Shown: positions 1-8,598 of the stretch, piece after piece | Layout: each line of letters opens with the position of its first letter | How positions within the stretch are numbered: the first letter of the stretch is position 1 | From: Rhodopirellula sp. | GTDB taxonomy: Bacteria; Planctomycetota; Planctomycetia; Pirellulales; Thermoguttaceae | DNA: 64,000 nucleotides | Assembly: GCA_012728855.1 (NCBI GenBank) | Contig: JAAYEH010000045.1 | Coordinates: 1 to 64,000, forward strand | Direction: 5' to 3' | The notes under the pieces: generated by a model | The model's input: the letters and a program-made list of their open reading frames with translations, nothing else | Told to the model about the DNA's origin: nothing | The model's database searches: none | Made by a program: the position numbers and the translations under genes

Positions 1-417
1 ATCTTCCACAACATCGGCATCAACCCGGCCACGATCGACGCCGCGATGGAGGCCAAGGAGGCGGGGGCCAAGATCATTGCCGTCAGCTCGTCGCTCTGGC
101 AGAGCCAAATGCCGCCCGACCACTTCATCCGTCACCCCAACGGCAAGAACCTCTTCGATCTGGCCGACGTGGCCATCGACGACTACAACGAGGTGGGCGA
201 TTGCGCCGTCCGCATCCCCGGCTTCGATACTCCCATCGCCCCGAACTCCAACGTGGTCGACTTCTATATCGCGCACCGCCTGGAGATCGAGACCGTGCGA
301 CAATGCGTTGAGCGCGGGATCGAGCCGCCGGTCTGGCGCAGCGCCAACGCCCCCGGCGGAGACGAATACAACGCCCGCTTCGTGGAAAAATACCTGCCTC
401 GAGTCAAATACCTCTAA
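1..417 (+). CDS. SIS-domain sugar isomerase, C-terminal part (cut by window start)
   Basis: The frame is open from the first base, so the start lies outside the window; 138 C-terminal residues remain. The stretch around residues 5-30 (GINPATIDAAMEAKEAGAKI, then IAVSS) has the pattern of a SIS phosphosugar-binding fold, where a small residue-rich loop and the following strand hold a sugar phosphate. The rest (a D-rich segment followed by NSNVVDFYIAHRLEIETV) resembles the C-terminus of bacterial sugar isomerase domain proteins. The role is inferred as a cytoplasmic sugar (phosphate) isomerase. The next gene begins within 20 bases on the same strand and a Gfo/Idh oxidoreductase follows, so the three probably form one operon for a sugar or sugar acid. 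The substrate cannot be told. Confidence 0.7.
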   Translation: MFHNIGINPATIDAAMEAKEAGAKIIAVSSSLWQSQMPPDHFIRHPNGKNLFDLADVAIDDYNEVGDCAVRIPGFDTPIAPNSNVVDFYIAHRLEIETVRQCVERGIEPPVWRSANAPGGDEYNARFVEKYLPRVKYL

Positions 418-435
418 CTATTGAGATCCGCATCG

Positions 436-1224
436 ATGACGGCATCGTCAGCCCCCTGCACCATGACGGAGGCCCTCGATGGGCTTCTGGAGAAATACGG
501 CGTCCGGCCGGTAATCGGTTGGCGGTTGCTCTCGGCATTCGAAGCAGTCGCCGGAGACGATTGGTTGCTCGCGCCCGCCACAACGATCGAAAGCGATGAA
601 CCGTGCGACCGCGTGGTGCCGCTCTTGCCCTGGCGGGCTGAGCGGCGGTTCGTCGAATTGAAGCGGTTGGTGGACGAGAAGACCGTCGTGCCGCTGGTGA
701 TGGGCCGGCTGGCGAGATTCACCGACGGCGGCGAGTCGGCGCTTCCCCACGAACTCTACCGGATGCTGGACCTCTGCGAGTGGTTGGCCGGCGACCGGAT
801 TGTGACAGTGTTCGCCACGATTACCCAAGGGGGCTGCGCGAACGTCCTTTGCCGACTGGCCGACGGCGTGGTCACCAGCATCGAAGTTTCCGGCACACTG
901 CCCGCCGGCAGCGAGCCGATCGACCGCCACGAACTGATCGCTCGTCGTGGCGTCGCCTGCGATCGCGTGGTCGATACCCAGGTTCCGCAGAGTTCGGTCT
1001 ATCTTCTCGCCGACGGTGGCGCCAAAACCTACACCGACACCGATGCGGAATTGATCGGACTGCCGTCGGAGCAAGTGTTTCTGGTGCGAGCGGCCTACCG
1101 TGTCTTGTCCGAACCGGAACTGGCCGAACAGTGGCGCAACCGTCACCGGCGATTAAGAGGTCTCGTCCGTTTGGCAATCAACTCGGATCGCCGGCGGCAG
1201 CGGCTGGCCGTGGAAGGAGCATGA
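436..1224 (+). CDS. Hypothetical protein between sugar isomerase and Gfo/Idh oxidoreductase
   Basis: This is a 262-residue protein that I do not recognise. No signal peptide or membrane segment is visible. The second half (about residues 120-230) alternates short strands and turns and includes a run of tyrosine, threonine and aspartate (KTYTDTDAELIGL). This is loosely like the substrate-binding domain of Gfo/Idh enzymes, but there is no Rossmann half. Starts are possible at TTG 421, ATG 436 and ATG 463; none has a clear Shine-Dalgarno, and I chose the first ATG. The stop overlaps the next gene's start region (ATGAGATGA), which indicates co-transcription and probably translational coupling. 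A companion role in the sugar pathway of its neighbours is inference only. Confidence 0.6.
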   Translation: MTASSAPCTMTEALDGLLEKYGVRPVIGWRLLSAFEAVAGDDWLLAPATTIESDEPCDRVVPLLPWRAERRFVELKRLVDEKTVVPLVMGRLARFTDGGESALPHELYRMLDLCEWLAGDRIVTVFATITQGGCANVLCRLADGVVTSIEVSGTLPAGSEPIDRHELIARRGVACDRVVDTQVPQSSVYLLADGGAKTYTDTDAELIGLPSEQVFLVRAAYRVLSEPELAEQWRNRHRRLRGLVRLAINSDRRRQRLAVEGA

Positions 1225-1225
1225 G

Positions 1226-2302
1226 ATGAAACCGGTAAAAATCGCCATGCTGTCGCTGACGCACGGCCACACGCGCAAGTACTATCAAACGCTCCGCGAC
1301 TCGCCGCGGCTGGACTGGATTGCCTGCTCCGCCGACAACCCCGTGGTCCGGGACCGTTTCGAGCGCGCCGTCGCCGGAGTGCCCTGTTATCTCGACCCAC
1401 AAGAGATGTTCGATCGGCACCCGGAGATCGAGGCCGTGGTGCTCGCCTCGGCAAATCATCGGCACTTGGAACAAATCCAAACATGCGTGCAGCGCGGAGT
1501 CCACATTCTCTCGATGAAGATCCCCACGTTCGATCTGGCCGAGTACGATCGGATGATCGAGATGGTCGAGCGCGCGGGCCTGGTCTGCCAGATCGAATTG
1601 GAACTGCACTACAACCCGGTGGTCCACCGCGTCAAGAAACTCCTGGAAGAGAAAGCAATCGGCGACCTGTTTTCCATCGGGGCGACGAATATCACGCTCT
1701 CGCCCGTCTGGGCGTTTCCCTGGCAGGGAGTGCCGGAAGAGAGCTACGGCAGCCGAGTTCCCCTGCGACACGACGACGCCCGCTTCCGCGGCGGCGCCCT
1801 CTGCGACCACCCGCACATCTTCGACCTCCTCCGCTGGCTCACCGCCGCCGACTTCGATTTCATCCACGCCGAAGTCGCTCCCAATCTCCGCAGGGATCTC
1901 GTCGTGGAGGACATGCTACTGGTCAATGGCAAGATGACCGACGGCACGGCGTTTCTCCTTGATCCATCCTGGTCGCGGTTGGAGGAGCGGCTGGTGGAGC
2001 CGGGGCCGGGCTGGGAGGTCTTTCCGAAGCGGATGGAGGTGAACCTGTTGGTCCACGGCAGCCGTGGCAGCCTGCTGGCGGACTGTTTCGGCCCCAATGT
2101 CTACCACAACGGTGCGCCGAACGATCGCTACACCGTCCAATACACCTACTTCGACGAGTGGATCGGACTGATCGACGAATTCGTCGATTGCATCCGCAAC
2201 GGTCACACGCCTCGGATCAACCTTCGTCACCATCGCCGGACGATCCGTGCCATGAACGCCTGCTACGAAAGCATCGCCACGGGCGAGCCGGTTGGCTTGT
2301 GA
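1226..2302 (+). CDS. Gfo/Idh/MocA family oxidoreductase (atypical cofactor loop)
   Basis: A 358-residue protein with an N-terminal nucleotide-binding half and a C-terminal alpha/beta domain of the Gfo/Idh/MocA family, which oxidises or reduces sugars and polyols with NAD(P). The usual glycine-rich GxGxxG loop is replaced by LSLTHGHTRKYY near residue 10. The usual EKP signature reads MKIPTF near residue 95, which keeps the lysine and proline but loses the glutamate. A histidine-rich segment (GGALCDHPHIFDLLRWL, about residues 190-206) matches the position of the family's catalytic DxxxH region. An AGGAGC Shine-Dalgarno sits just upstream of the ATG. It is the last gene of the left-hand trio. 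The loop changes suggest an altered cofactor or a non-redox role; the family assignment itself is firm. Confidence 0.8.
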   Translation: MKPVKIAMLSLTHGHTRKYYQTLRDSPRLDWIACSADNPVVRDRFERAVAGVPCYLDPQEMFDRHPEIEAVVLASANHRHLEQIQTCVQRGVHILSMKIPTFDLAEYDRMIEMVERAGLVCQIELELHYNPVVHRVKKLLEEKAIGDLFSIGATNITLSPVWAFPWQGVPEESYGSRVPLRHDDARFRGGALCDHPHIFDLLRWLTAADFDFIHAEVAPNLRRDLVVEDMLLVNGKMTDGTAFLLDPSWSRLEERLVEPGPGWEVFPKRMEVNLLVHGSRGSLLADCFGPNVYHNGAPNDRYTVQYTYFDEWIGLIDEFVDCIRNGHTPRINLRHHRRTIRAMNACYESIATGEPVGL

Positions 2303-2334
2303 GGCAGCGCGGGGCGAATGAAAACACTGACAAC

Positions 2335-2778
2335 CTATCCGGACGGAAGCCGGACAGATAGCCCCGAAAAGCTCTTGAAGCCGGCGTCGAAGGTAACGAC
2401 TTCCAGGCCAAGACACATCGCGAACGCGGCCAGGAGGGCATCACTCCATCGTTTCTGAGCCGGCTGGGAAGCTTGCGTGAGAGACTCAAATGGGCCGATT
2501 ATACCCGGCGGCTCATCAAGGTACTCAACGCGTGGATCCGTGACCAGAGCCTCGTACACTCGCCACGCTTGAGCTTGCGTCTGCACGTTCGCCTCGCCCA
2601 TGATTCTGGCGTTCGTCAGATGGCGCAAGATTGCCAACTGGGTAAGCCTGCAGAAGGCACAACTTCCTTCCCGCTGCCCATCGAACCACGTCGATGCCGA
2701 AATGTGGTGGACGTGCGCATCAACGGCTAGAGCGAGCCAGACATTAGCATCCACCAGACTAATCCCAGAGGCTTGCAT
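2335..2778 (-). CDS. PIN-domain ribonuclease toxin, VapC-like
   Basis: A 147-residue single-domain protein. The acidic residues of a PIN nuclease are visible: an N-terminal D in SLVDANVWL, a middle polar helix TQLAILRHLTN, then D in RWSDALLAAFA and D in VTFDAGF near the C-terminus. Such toxins cleave RNA with a metal ion and are held inactive by a small partner. The reading frame is open back to 2802, but ATG 2778 places the first aspartate about ten residues from the start, as is usual, and overlaps the antitoxin's last codons. The pair is therefore translationally coupled, with the antitoxin first. Whether it is an active toxin cannot be judged. Confidence 0.8.
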   Translation of the reverse strand: MQASGISLVDANVWLALAVDAHVHHISASTWFDGQREGSCAFCRLTQLAILRHLTNARIMGEANVQTQAQAWRVYEALVTDPRVEYLDEPPGIIGPFESLTQASQPAQKRWSDALLAAFAMCLGLEVVTFDAGFKSFSGLSVRLPSG

Positions 2779-2980
2779 CAAGATCTTCACCTGTCGGATC
2801 AACGAGAGTGGAGGGGTGGCAATGAACGAGCGGCAACTGCACCCGATGCCTTGGTGGAGCAGCGATCTCCTCCGAGCGCAGAATAGTCAGAAGTCCGGTC
2901 CCTTGTTCCGGCAACAGATGTGGCTCCCTGGCTGTTAACTTACCGTGCTCGATCTCAACTTCGACAGTAATCAGGCTCAT
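2759..2980 (-). CDS. Small antitoxin-like protein upstream of VapC
   Basis: A 73-residue protein beginning MSLITVEVEIEHGKL, a short beta-hairpin typical of small DNA-binding or neutralising antitoxins that precede PIN toxins. The sequence continues with REPHLLPEQGTGLLTIL and ends in an acidic tail (DPTGEDLDASLWD). It runs directly into the PIN-domain gene with an overlap of about 20 bases in another frame, the classic antitoxin-toxin order. In such pairs the antitoxin binds the toxin and often represses its own promoter. No operator was recognised upstream. The exact family (AbrB-like or another) is not certain. Confidence 0.65.
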   Translation of the reverse strand: MSLITVEVEIEHGKLTAREPHLLPEQGTGLLTILRSEEIAAPPRHRVQLPLVHCHPSTLVDPTGEDLDASLWD

Positions 2981-3044
2981 CTTGCTCTTCCATCTCTTGG
3001 AGTCGACTTTGCGACACGTATTGATTGCCGATGCTGGATCCGCC

Positions 3045-4052
3045 TTACGCCTCTTTATGCTGCTCCCGGTGATAGCGGCTCCCGTAGGGCGTCGTCTTCC
3101 AGAGTTCCAACTTGCCGTCGCCGCCCGCCTCGTGTGTCTGGGCTAGAAGCGCCTGCATCTCCTGCTCGTTGATCGGCTTGAACGAGCGGGCCATGGCCAG
3201 GTCTTGCTGGAGATTCTCGCGCGATTCGATCCCGCAGACCAGGGTGGTGATCGGCAGCGAAAGGGCAAAGCGGCGGCAAGTCTGGGCGGGAACGCCGAGC
3301 TTCGCGGGGATCGTTCCGCCCGCCAGCGCCTTCATGCCGATCGCCGCGATCTTTCGCTCGTTGCAGGCCGGCACCACCTCTTTCTGGAAGCTGCGGTAGT
3401 GGGCGTCGAGCAGGTTGATCGGCATCTGCACCGTGTCCCACTCAAACGGCTGTTCGATCAATTTCAGGTGGTGCGAGGGGTCGCGGTGGCCCGTGAAGCC
3501 GATATAGCGGACCTTGCCCTGCCGCCGGGCCTCGACCGCGGCCTTGATGCCCCCTTGGTCGAAGAGCCACTGGGAGTCGATGTCCCAGTTGATCTCGTGG
3601 AACTGCCAAAGGTCGATGCGGTCGGTCTTGAGCCGGCGGAGGCTGTCTTCCAGGTGCTGCATGGCGCCTTGGTAGTCGCGGGCGCAGACCTTTGTCATCA
3701 GGAAGACTTTGTCGCGTCGGCCGCCGGTGGCAAGGGCCTTGCCCATCAACTCTTCGCTGCCGCCGTTGTGGTAATCCCAGGCGTTGTCGAAGAAGGTCAT
3801 CCCCTCATCGATCGCCTCGTGCATCAGGGAAACGGCCTCCGCCTCGTCGAGCTTGCCGACATGGTAACCACCCAGGCCGACAATGGGGATTCGCTGGCCG
3901 CTACGCCCCAGGGGACGGGTGGGGATTCCCGCGTCGCCGGGTTGTTGCATGGCCAGTGCCTGCCGGCCGAACCCGCCTGCGGCCAGCGACGCCAAGGCCG
4001 CTTTCAAGAAGTCGCGCCGCCGGAACTGAGAACTATTGATCCGATCGTTCAT
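3045..4052 (-). CDS. Exported aldo/keto reductase with twin-arginine signal
   Basis: A 335-residue protein. Residues about 9-36 are a twin-arginine signal (QFRRRDFLKAALASLAAGGF) ending near AxA, so the enzyme is probably exported folded. The body is an aldo/keto reductase: TRPLGRSGQRIPIVGLGGYH at the start, the catalytic aspartate and tyrosine in TFFDNAWDYHNG, a lysine in VFLMTKV and the histidine in DLWQFHEI. Members reduce carbonyls with NADPH in a TIM barrel. The start at 4052 was preferred over an in-frame codon eight residues upstream because it gives a compact signal peptide. It stands alone, with a 354-base gap before chorismate synthase. The substrate is unknown; exported members are common in planctomycetes. 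Confidence 0.88.
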   Translation of the reverse strand: MNDRINSSQFRRRDFLKAALASLAAGGFGRQALAMQQPGDAGIPTRPLGRSGQRIPIVGLGGYHVGKLDEAEAVSLMHEAIDEGMTFFDNAWDYHNGGSEELMGKALATGGRRDKVFLMTKVCARDYQGAMQHLEDSLRRLKTDRIDLWQFHEINWDIDSQWLFDQGGIKAAVEARRQGKVRYIGFTGHRDPSHHLKLIEQPFEWDTVQMPINLLDAHYRSFQKEVVPACNERKIAAIGMKALAGGTIPAKLGVPAQTCRRFALSLPITTLVCGIESRENLQQDLAMARSFKPINEQEMQALLAQTHEAGGDGKLELWKTTPYGSRYHREQHKEA

Positions 4053-4406
4053 CGTAGCGCCTCCGCTTGAGTACAACTTGTTCTTGCACCGTTCACGTCT
4101 ACTTCTTCTTTCGGCGAGCGGGACGCCGCCGCGCTCGGGCGAACCATGTCTTCAGCGATAATTCGAATCCAGGAAGCAGATGGTCCAGTCCATGGGGCCG
4201 GACGGCAGAGGAGGTGATAAAGCACTCGCCATGGGCGACTCCGTATGAAAAAGCCTGCTTGCTCTCCTATCTTACGCGCCGGATGCTCCCTCTGTCACGA
4301 GCGAACCGCCCTATCCCCGTTGCGGCGGCCCGGGTAAAATCGGAGGATTGCGAGAGATTGCCTGCCACGGCGTTATCGTTCTGGTTGTAAGTAGAGACTG
4401 CCGAAT
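4053..4406. other. Intergenic region, no gene recognised
   Basis: The 354 bases between the divergent aldo/keto reductase and chorismate synthase genes presumably hold both promoters. I see no convincing coding frame, RNA gene, hairpin or repeat here. Confidence 0.5.
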
Positions 4407-5546
4407 ATGTTACGTTATTGGACCGCCGGGGAGTCCCACGGCAAGGCTCTGGTTGCCCTTGTCGATGGCTTCCCCGCCGGCGTCGAGATTCACACCGAAC
4501 CGATCGACATCGAATTGCGACGCCGCCAGGGCGGCTACGGCCGCGGCGGAAGACAGCGAATCGAGACCGACCACGCCGAGATTCTCAGCGGCATCTGGCG
4601 AAATACCACCCTCGGCAGCCCAATCGCCCTGGTCGTTCCCAACAAAGACTACAAATTAGAGCGAATGGAGGAGCTAGAAAGACCCCGGCCGGGGCATGGC
4701 GACCTCAGTGGCGCCATCAAGTATCTGGGGACGATTCGGGCGGTGCTGGAGCGGGCCAGCGCCAGGGAGACGGCCGTCCGTGTCGCCGCCGGGGCGCTCA
4801 CCAAGCAGTTGCTGAGCCATTTTCAGATCACGGCATTCGGATACGTGGTGGAACTCGGACCGATCAAGATCGCGCCGAAGCCGGCAACGCTCGAACAACA
4901 GCAGGCCCTCCGCGACACCAGCGAAATCTACTCGCTCGACCCTGAGCGGGACGACGAGGTGAAGGCGCTCATCGACGAGTGCCAGAAGGCGGGCGACACG
5001 CTGGGCGGAATCGTCGAGGTTCGCGTCGAAGGCGTCCCCTTTGGACTGGGCACGCACGCCCAATGGGATCAGAAGCTCGACGGCCGGCTCGCCCAGGCGG
5101 TGATGGCGGTGCAGGCCATCAAAGGAGTGGAGATTGGGCTGGGGTTCGAGGCGGCCCGGCGGCGCGGTTCTGAAGTTCACGATCCCATCCACTACGACCC
5201 CGAGCAAGCCGAGACGCGATCGCTTGGCTTCACGCGGCCGACGAACAACGCGGGCGGGTTGGAGGCGGGGATGACCAACGCCCAGCCGATCGTCGTCCGC
5301 GCCGCCATGAAGCCGATCAGTACCTTGGCCAAGCCACTGGAATCGGTGAATCTGCAAACGCGCCGGCCCGAGTCGGCTTCCTACGAGCGGAGCGACATCT
5401 GCGCCGTATCCGCGGCGAGCGTGATCGTGGAAAACGTGGTCGCCTTCGAGATCGCCCGCGCGATGGTCGACAAGTTCGGCGGCGACAGCCTGGCCCAGAT
5501 GCAGGCGCGGTGGAGATTGTTTCACGAAATGGCGCGAAAGCGCTAG
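4407..5546 (+). CDS. aroC: Chorismate synthase
   Basis: This enzyme converts 5-enolpyruvylshikimate-3-phosphate to chorismate, the last shared step of aromatic amino acid synthesis, using reduced FMN in the cytoplasm. All signatures are present: GESHG at residues 8-12, the RRRQGGYGRGGRQRIETD block near residues 38-55, RPGHGDLSGAIKY near 94-106 and RASARETAVRVAAGA near 115-129. The C-terminal RPTNNAGGLEAGMTNAQPI stretch is also conserved. The length of 379 residues is within the usual range for the long bacterial form. The ATG follows a 350-base gap, so it probably has its own promoter. The next gene begins about 20 bases downstream and may be co-transcribed, although its function looks unrelated. 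Confidence 0.96.
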   Translation: MLRYWTAGESHGKALVALVDGFPAGVEIHTEPIDIELRRRQGGYGRGGRQRIETDHAEILSGIWRNTTLGSPIALVVPNKDYKLERMEELERPRPGHGDLSGAIKYLGTIRAVLERASARETAVRVAAGALTKQLLSHFQITAFGYVVELGPIKIAPKPATLEQQQALRDTSEIYSLDPERDDEVKALIDECQKAGDTLGGIVEVRVEGVPFGLGTHAQWDQKLDGRLAQAVMAVQAIKGVEIGLGFEAARRRGSEVHDPIHYDPEQAETRSLGFTRPTNNAGGLEAGMTNAQPIVVRAAMKPISTLAKPLESVNLQTRRPESASYERSDICAVSAASVIVENVVAFEIARAMVDKFGGDSLAQMQARWRLFHEMARKR

Positions 5547-5566
5547 GCAACGGCGAGGGAACAGGG

Positions 5567-6865
5567 ATGTTCCAGCTCTACGATCGAACGCGGAGACGGA
5601 TCAGCATCGCGTTGTTCTTTCTTCTCTGCGTCGCGCCCACGGCCATGGTGGTCGCCTGGTGCGTCCGGCAGCGCCTGCCGGGATACGCGCAAAGCGAAGC
5701 GGAGCGGCTGGGACGACAACTGGGCGCGCGGATTGAACTGGACAACCTCTTTCACCCCGTGCCGGGCAGAACCGTCTATGAAGGTCTGCGGGTCTGCAAC
5801 CCGGAGACCGGACGGGTGATCGTCGCCTGCCGCCGGCTGGAGGCCGCCACCGGCCCCTTCGTGGCGCTGTCGGCCACGGGCGTCGAAATCCAAGCCGACC
5901 AGTGGGATCAGCTTTCGGCGGTTGTCGATCGGGTCTTGAGCTGCCGGGCGGGCTGGCACAGCCTCGATGCGCGGCTCCAGGTGGATCAGGCCGTCTACCG
6001 CGTTGCCGAGGATTCCTGCGCACTCGACCAGGTTCGCTGCCGCGTCCAGATCGTTTCTCTTGGCAGCCAGATCGAGCTGAATTTCCGTGTCGCGGGCATC
6101 GCCATGCCCCAGCCCGCCTGGTTTCGCGTCGTTCGCAACCGCCAGACCGATCCTCCCGAAACCGGACTGGAGTGGAATACCGGCGGCGCGGCGTTGCCCT
6201 CCATCGTTTTGCCGCCCTCCTTGGGCCTGCGCCAGATGCTCGGCGCCGACGCACAACTCAGCGGGGCCGGCTGGGCAAACCGGACGGCCGAGGGCTGGGC
6301 CGCGGAAGCGACGGGACGGTTGAGCGAAATCGACCTCGACCGACTCGTCACCAACCGGTTCCCGCATACGCTCAACGGACGAGCCCAAGTGGAGATCAAG
6401 TCCGCCAAGGTCCATCGAGGACGAATCCAACAGTTGTGGGCCGCCGTCGAAGCGGGACCGGGGATCGCCAGCGACTCGCTTCTGGAGGCGGGCGTCCGTC
6501 ACCTCGGTCTCAGCGATGTCGATACCTTGCCTCGATCCGCGCAGACGCCCTACGAACAGTTTTCTCTTGAATTCTTTATCGACTCGCGAGGTCTGCAACT
6601 CCGCGGCCGTTGCGACGACTACGGTACGATCTGCCGTTCGAAGCAGTCACGCCTGCTCACGGGCAGCTCGCAGGAGCCGTTGCCGCTGGCGGCCTTGTTG
6701 CAGGCTTTAGCGCCCGGCACGCACCCCCAGGTTCCCGCGACCCCGCAGACGGAGTCGTTGTTGTCGCTCCTTCCCGTCGCCGCGGACCAGTCCAGCGGTC
6801 ACGTCGCCGTGCCGGCGCGCAGCGTCTCTGCGGAACCGCTTGGCGCCAATGCGGCGAAGCAATAA
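5567..6865 (+). CDS. Membrane-anchored protein of unknown function
   Basis: A 432-residue protein with a single hydrophobic segment at about residues 13-31 (SIALFFLLCVAPTAMVVAW) preceded by basic residues. It is therefore likely anchored in the cytoplasmic membrane with its bulk outside. The rest is a series of beta-rich stretches (for example ARIELDNLFHPVPGRTVYEG and ATGRLSEIDLDRLV), loosely reminiscent of AsmA-type or lipid-transfer-like periplasmic proteins; this is only a fold impression. The frame is open 19 codons further upstream into aroC, but ATG 5567 is preceded by GAGGGAACAGGG, a good ribosome binding site. The C-terminal 60 residues are proline- and serine-rich. I do not recognise a family. 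Confidence 0.7.
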   Translation: MFQLYDRTRRRISIALFFLLCVAPTAMVVAWCVRQRLPGYAQSEAERLGRQLGARIELDNLFHPVPGRTVYEGLRVCNPETGRVIVACRRLEAATGPFVALSATGVEIQADQWDQLSAVVDRVLSCRAGWHSLDARLQVDQAVYRVAEDSCALDQVRCRVQIVSLGSQIELNFRVAGIAMPQPAWFRVVRNRQTDPPETGLEWNTGGAALPSIVLPPSLGLRQMLGADAQLSGAGWANRTAEGWAAEATGRLSEIDLDRLVTNRFPHTLNGRAQVEIKSAKVHRGRIQQLWAAVEAGPGIASDSLLEAGVRHLGLSDVDTLPRSAQTPYEQFSLEFFIDSRGLQLRGRCDDYGTICRSKQSRLLTGSSQEPLPLAALLQALAPGTHPQVPATPQTESLLSLLPVAADQSSGHVAVPARSVSAEPLGANAAKQ

Positions 6866-6914
6866 AGCCACGCCGGCAGCAAGACCGCATCCCGCCAACG
6901 CGAGATCCAGGTCG

Positions 6915-8411
6915 TCAGACGTCTTCCGGCTTGGGCACCACGAACGGCGCGCGGTATTCGCGCGAGATCATCGCGTTGGCCTCGGCGTTGTCGAGGAACG
7001 TTTCCGACTTCGGGTCGAACCGCAACAGTGGGCCGATGGAAAACGGCGTCCGCTTCAGATCAACCCCGTACTTCTCCGTCTTCTCGACGATCCGCTCGAG
7101 CGTCGCCACGTTGTCGTCGAGGCTCTTGATCTGTTGGACCATCGCCTTCAGTTCGTCCACGGACACTTTGTGGTTTTCGCCCAGGTAATAAGAGATGTTT
7201 CCGATATGGCTCAGGCCGGCCGAGAGGTGGCCGCACAGCGCGTCGGAATTCAGCATCGATGGGTCGTTCGCCTGGACGGCGTCGAGGAAGTTGCCGAAAT
7301 GATTGCCGCTCCCCTTGAATTCGCGGATCTTATTCCCATCGGGATCGAACGCCGCAGCGTAGTCATAGGTCGACTGGACGAGATAGCCTTTCGATCCGTA
7401 GGAGATCACTCCGACCTTGGCGCCGAGGACATCCGGGGTATCCAGCCCGTAGGTCTCGAAGACAATGCACTTGTCGCCGTAGTCGTAGATGGTGGTTTCG
7501 ATATTGCCGGTATCGCCGGCGTCGACGAAGTTCGGATCCTTCATTTCGACGTCGTATCCCAGCCGGCCGCCCCAGGTGACCACCGATTTGGGAAAGCGGT
7601 CGATTCCGAGATGCCAGCGGGCGATGTCGGTCTGGTGCGGACCCTGATTGCCCAGGTCGCCGTTGCCGTACATCCGCTGCCAGTGCCAGTCGTAGTGAAA
7701 CTGGGGCCGGGTTAACGGCGCGGTCGGCGCCGGGCCGCTCCAGAGATTGTAGTCGACCTCTTTGGGAACTTCGTACTGCCCGAGAGGACCGATCGACTTG
7801 CGGCGACGATAGCAGAGACCGCGGGCGAACTTCACCTCGCCGATCCCCCCCTCCTGAATGAAGCGGACCGACTCGATGTTGGACGGATTCGACCGGCATT
7901 GCGTTCCGACCTGGCAGCACATGGCGTACTTCTTGGCCGCTGCCACCAACGCCCGCCCTTCATGAACATTATGGGATATCGGCTTTTCGAGGTAGCAGTG
8001 CTTTTTGGCCTGCATGGCCCAGACGCCGCACAGTGCGTGCCAGTGATTGGATGAGGCGTTGCTGACAACGTCGACCGCAGAGTCCTCGAAGGCTTTCCGC
8101 ATATCGGTGACGAATTTCGGCCGCACGCCCCCCTGCCGCTTGGCGATTTCGTCGCACTTCTTTTCCTTGGTGGAGTCGGGATCGCAGAGGTAGCGGATTT
8201 CGGTCCGCGGATCCTTTACCCACTCCGCGCAATGGGAACCCCAGCCCCGGCCACCGACACCGACGACGCAGACGCCGATCTTCTCATTGGCGCCGACGCG
8301 GGCGGCCGCCTGAGGAGCTGTGAGATGGAGCACTCCGGCCGACCCGGCCCCGGCCGCGGCGATGGCCAACATCGAGTCTTCCAAAAAACGCCGTCTTGAA
8401 ATGCCGTTCAT
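6915..8411 (-). CDS. Gfo/Idh/MocA oxidoreductase with twin-arginine signal
   Basis: A 498-residue protein starting MNGISRRRFLEDSMLA, a twin-arginine signal with a hydrophobic stretch to about residue 32. The Rossmann loop is visible as VCVVGVGGRGWGSH near residues 48-61, and the family's EKP signature in HCYLEKPISHNVHEG near residue 120. A C-terminal GNGDLGNQGPHQTDIARWHL segment carries the catalytic-histidine region. Long exported members with this layout are strongly expanded in planctomycetes; characterised Gfo/Idh enzymes act on sugars, inositols or glycosides with tightly bound NAD(P). It is convergent with the upstream gene and divergent from the Uma2-family gene. The substrate is unknown. 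An in-frame start five codons earlier is possible. Confidence 0.88.
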   Translation of the reverse strand: MNGISRRRFLEDSMLAIAAAGAGSAGVLHLTAPQAAARVGANEKIGVCVVGVGGRGWGSHCAEWVKDPRTEIRYLCDPDSTKEKKCDEIAKRQGGVRPKFVTDMRKAFEDSAVDVVSNASSNHWHALCGVWAMQAKKHCYLEKPISHNVHEGRALVAAAKKYAMCCQVGTQCRSNPSNIESVRFIQEGGIGEVKFARGLCYRRRKSIGPLGQYEVPKEVDYNLWSGPAPTAPLTRPQFHYDWHWQRMYGNGDLGNQGPHQTDIARWHLGIDRFPKSVVTWGGRLGYDVEMKDPNFVDAGDTGNIETTIYDYGDKCIVFETYGLDTPDVLGAKVGVISYGSKGYLVQSTYDYAAAFDPDGNKIREFKGSGNHFGNFLDAVQANDPSMLNSDALCGHLSAGLSHIGNISYYLGENHKVSVDELKAMVQQIKSLDDNVATLERIVEKTEKYGVDLKRTPFSIGPLLRFDPKSETFLDNAEANAMISREYRAPFVVPKPEDV

Positions 8412-8598
8412 CGATACCTCTCGCAAGAAAACGTCCGAAGTTAGAATTGCCGATCACCTCCATCCTACCATCAGCGGACGGTGTTGCACAAATGCGTCCT
8501 CTTCCCGCGGTCAGCAGGGGTGTGTATAATTCATTTGTGGCATTCGGGCGAGGGACAGGACGTCGATCGCCGTGGGACTCAGCTTTGCGAGATTCGAT

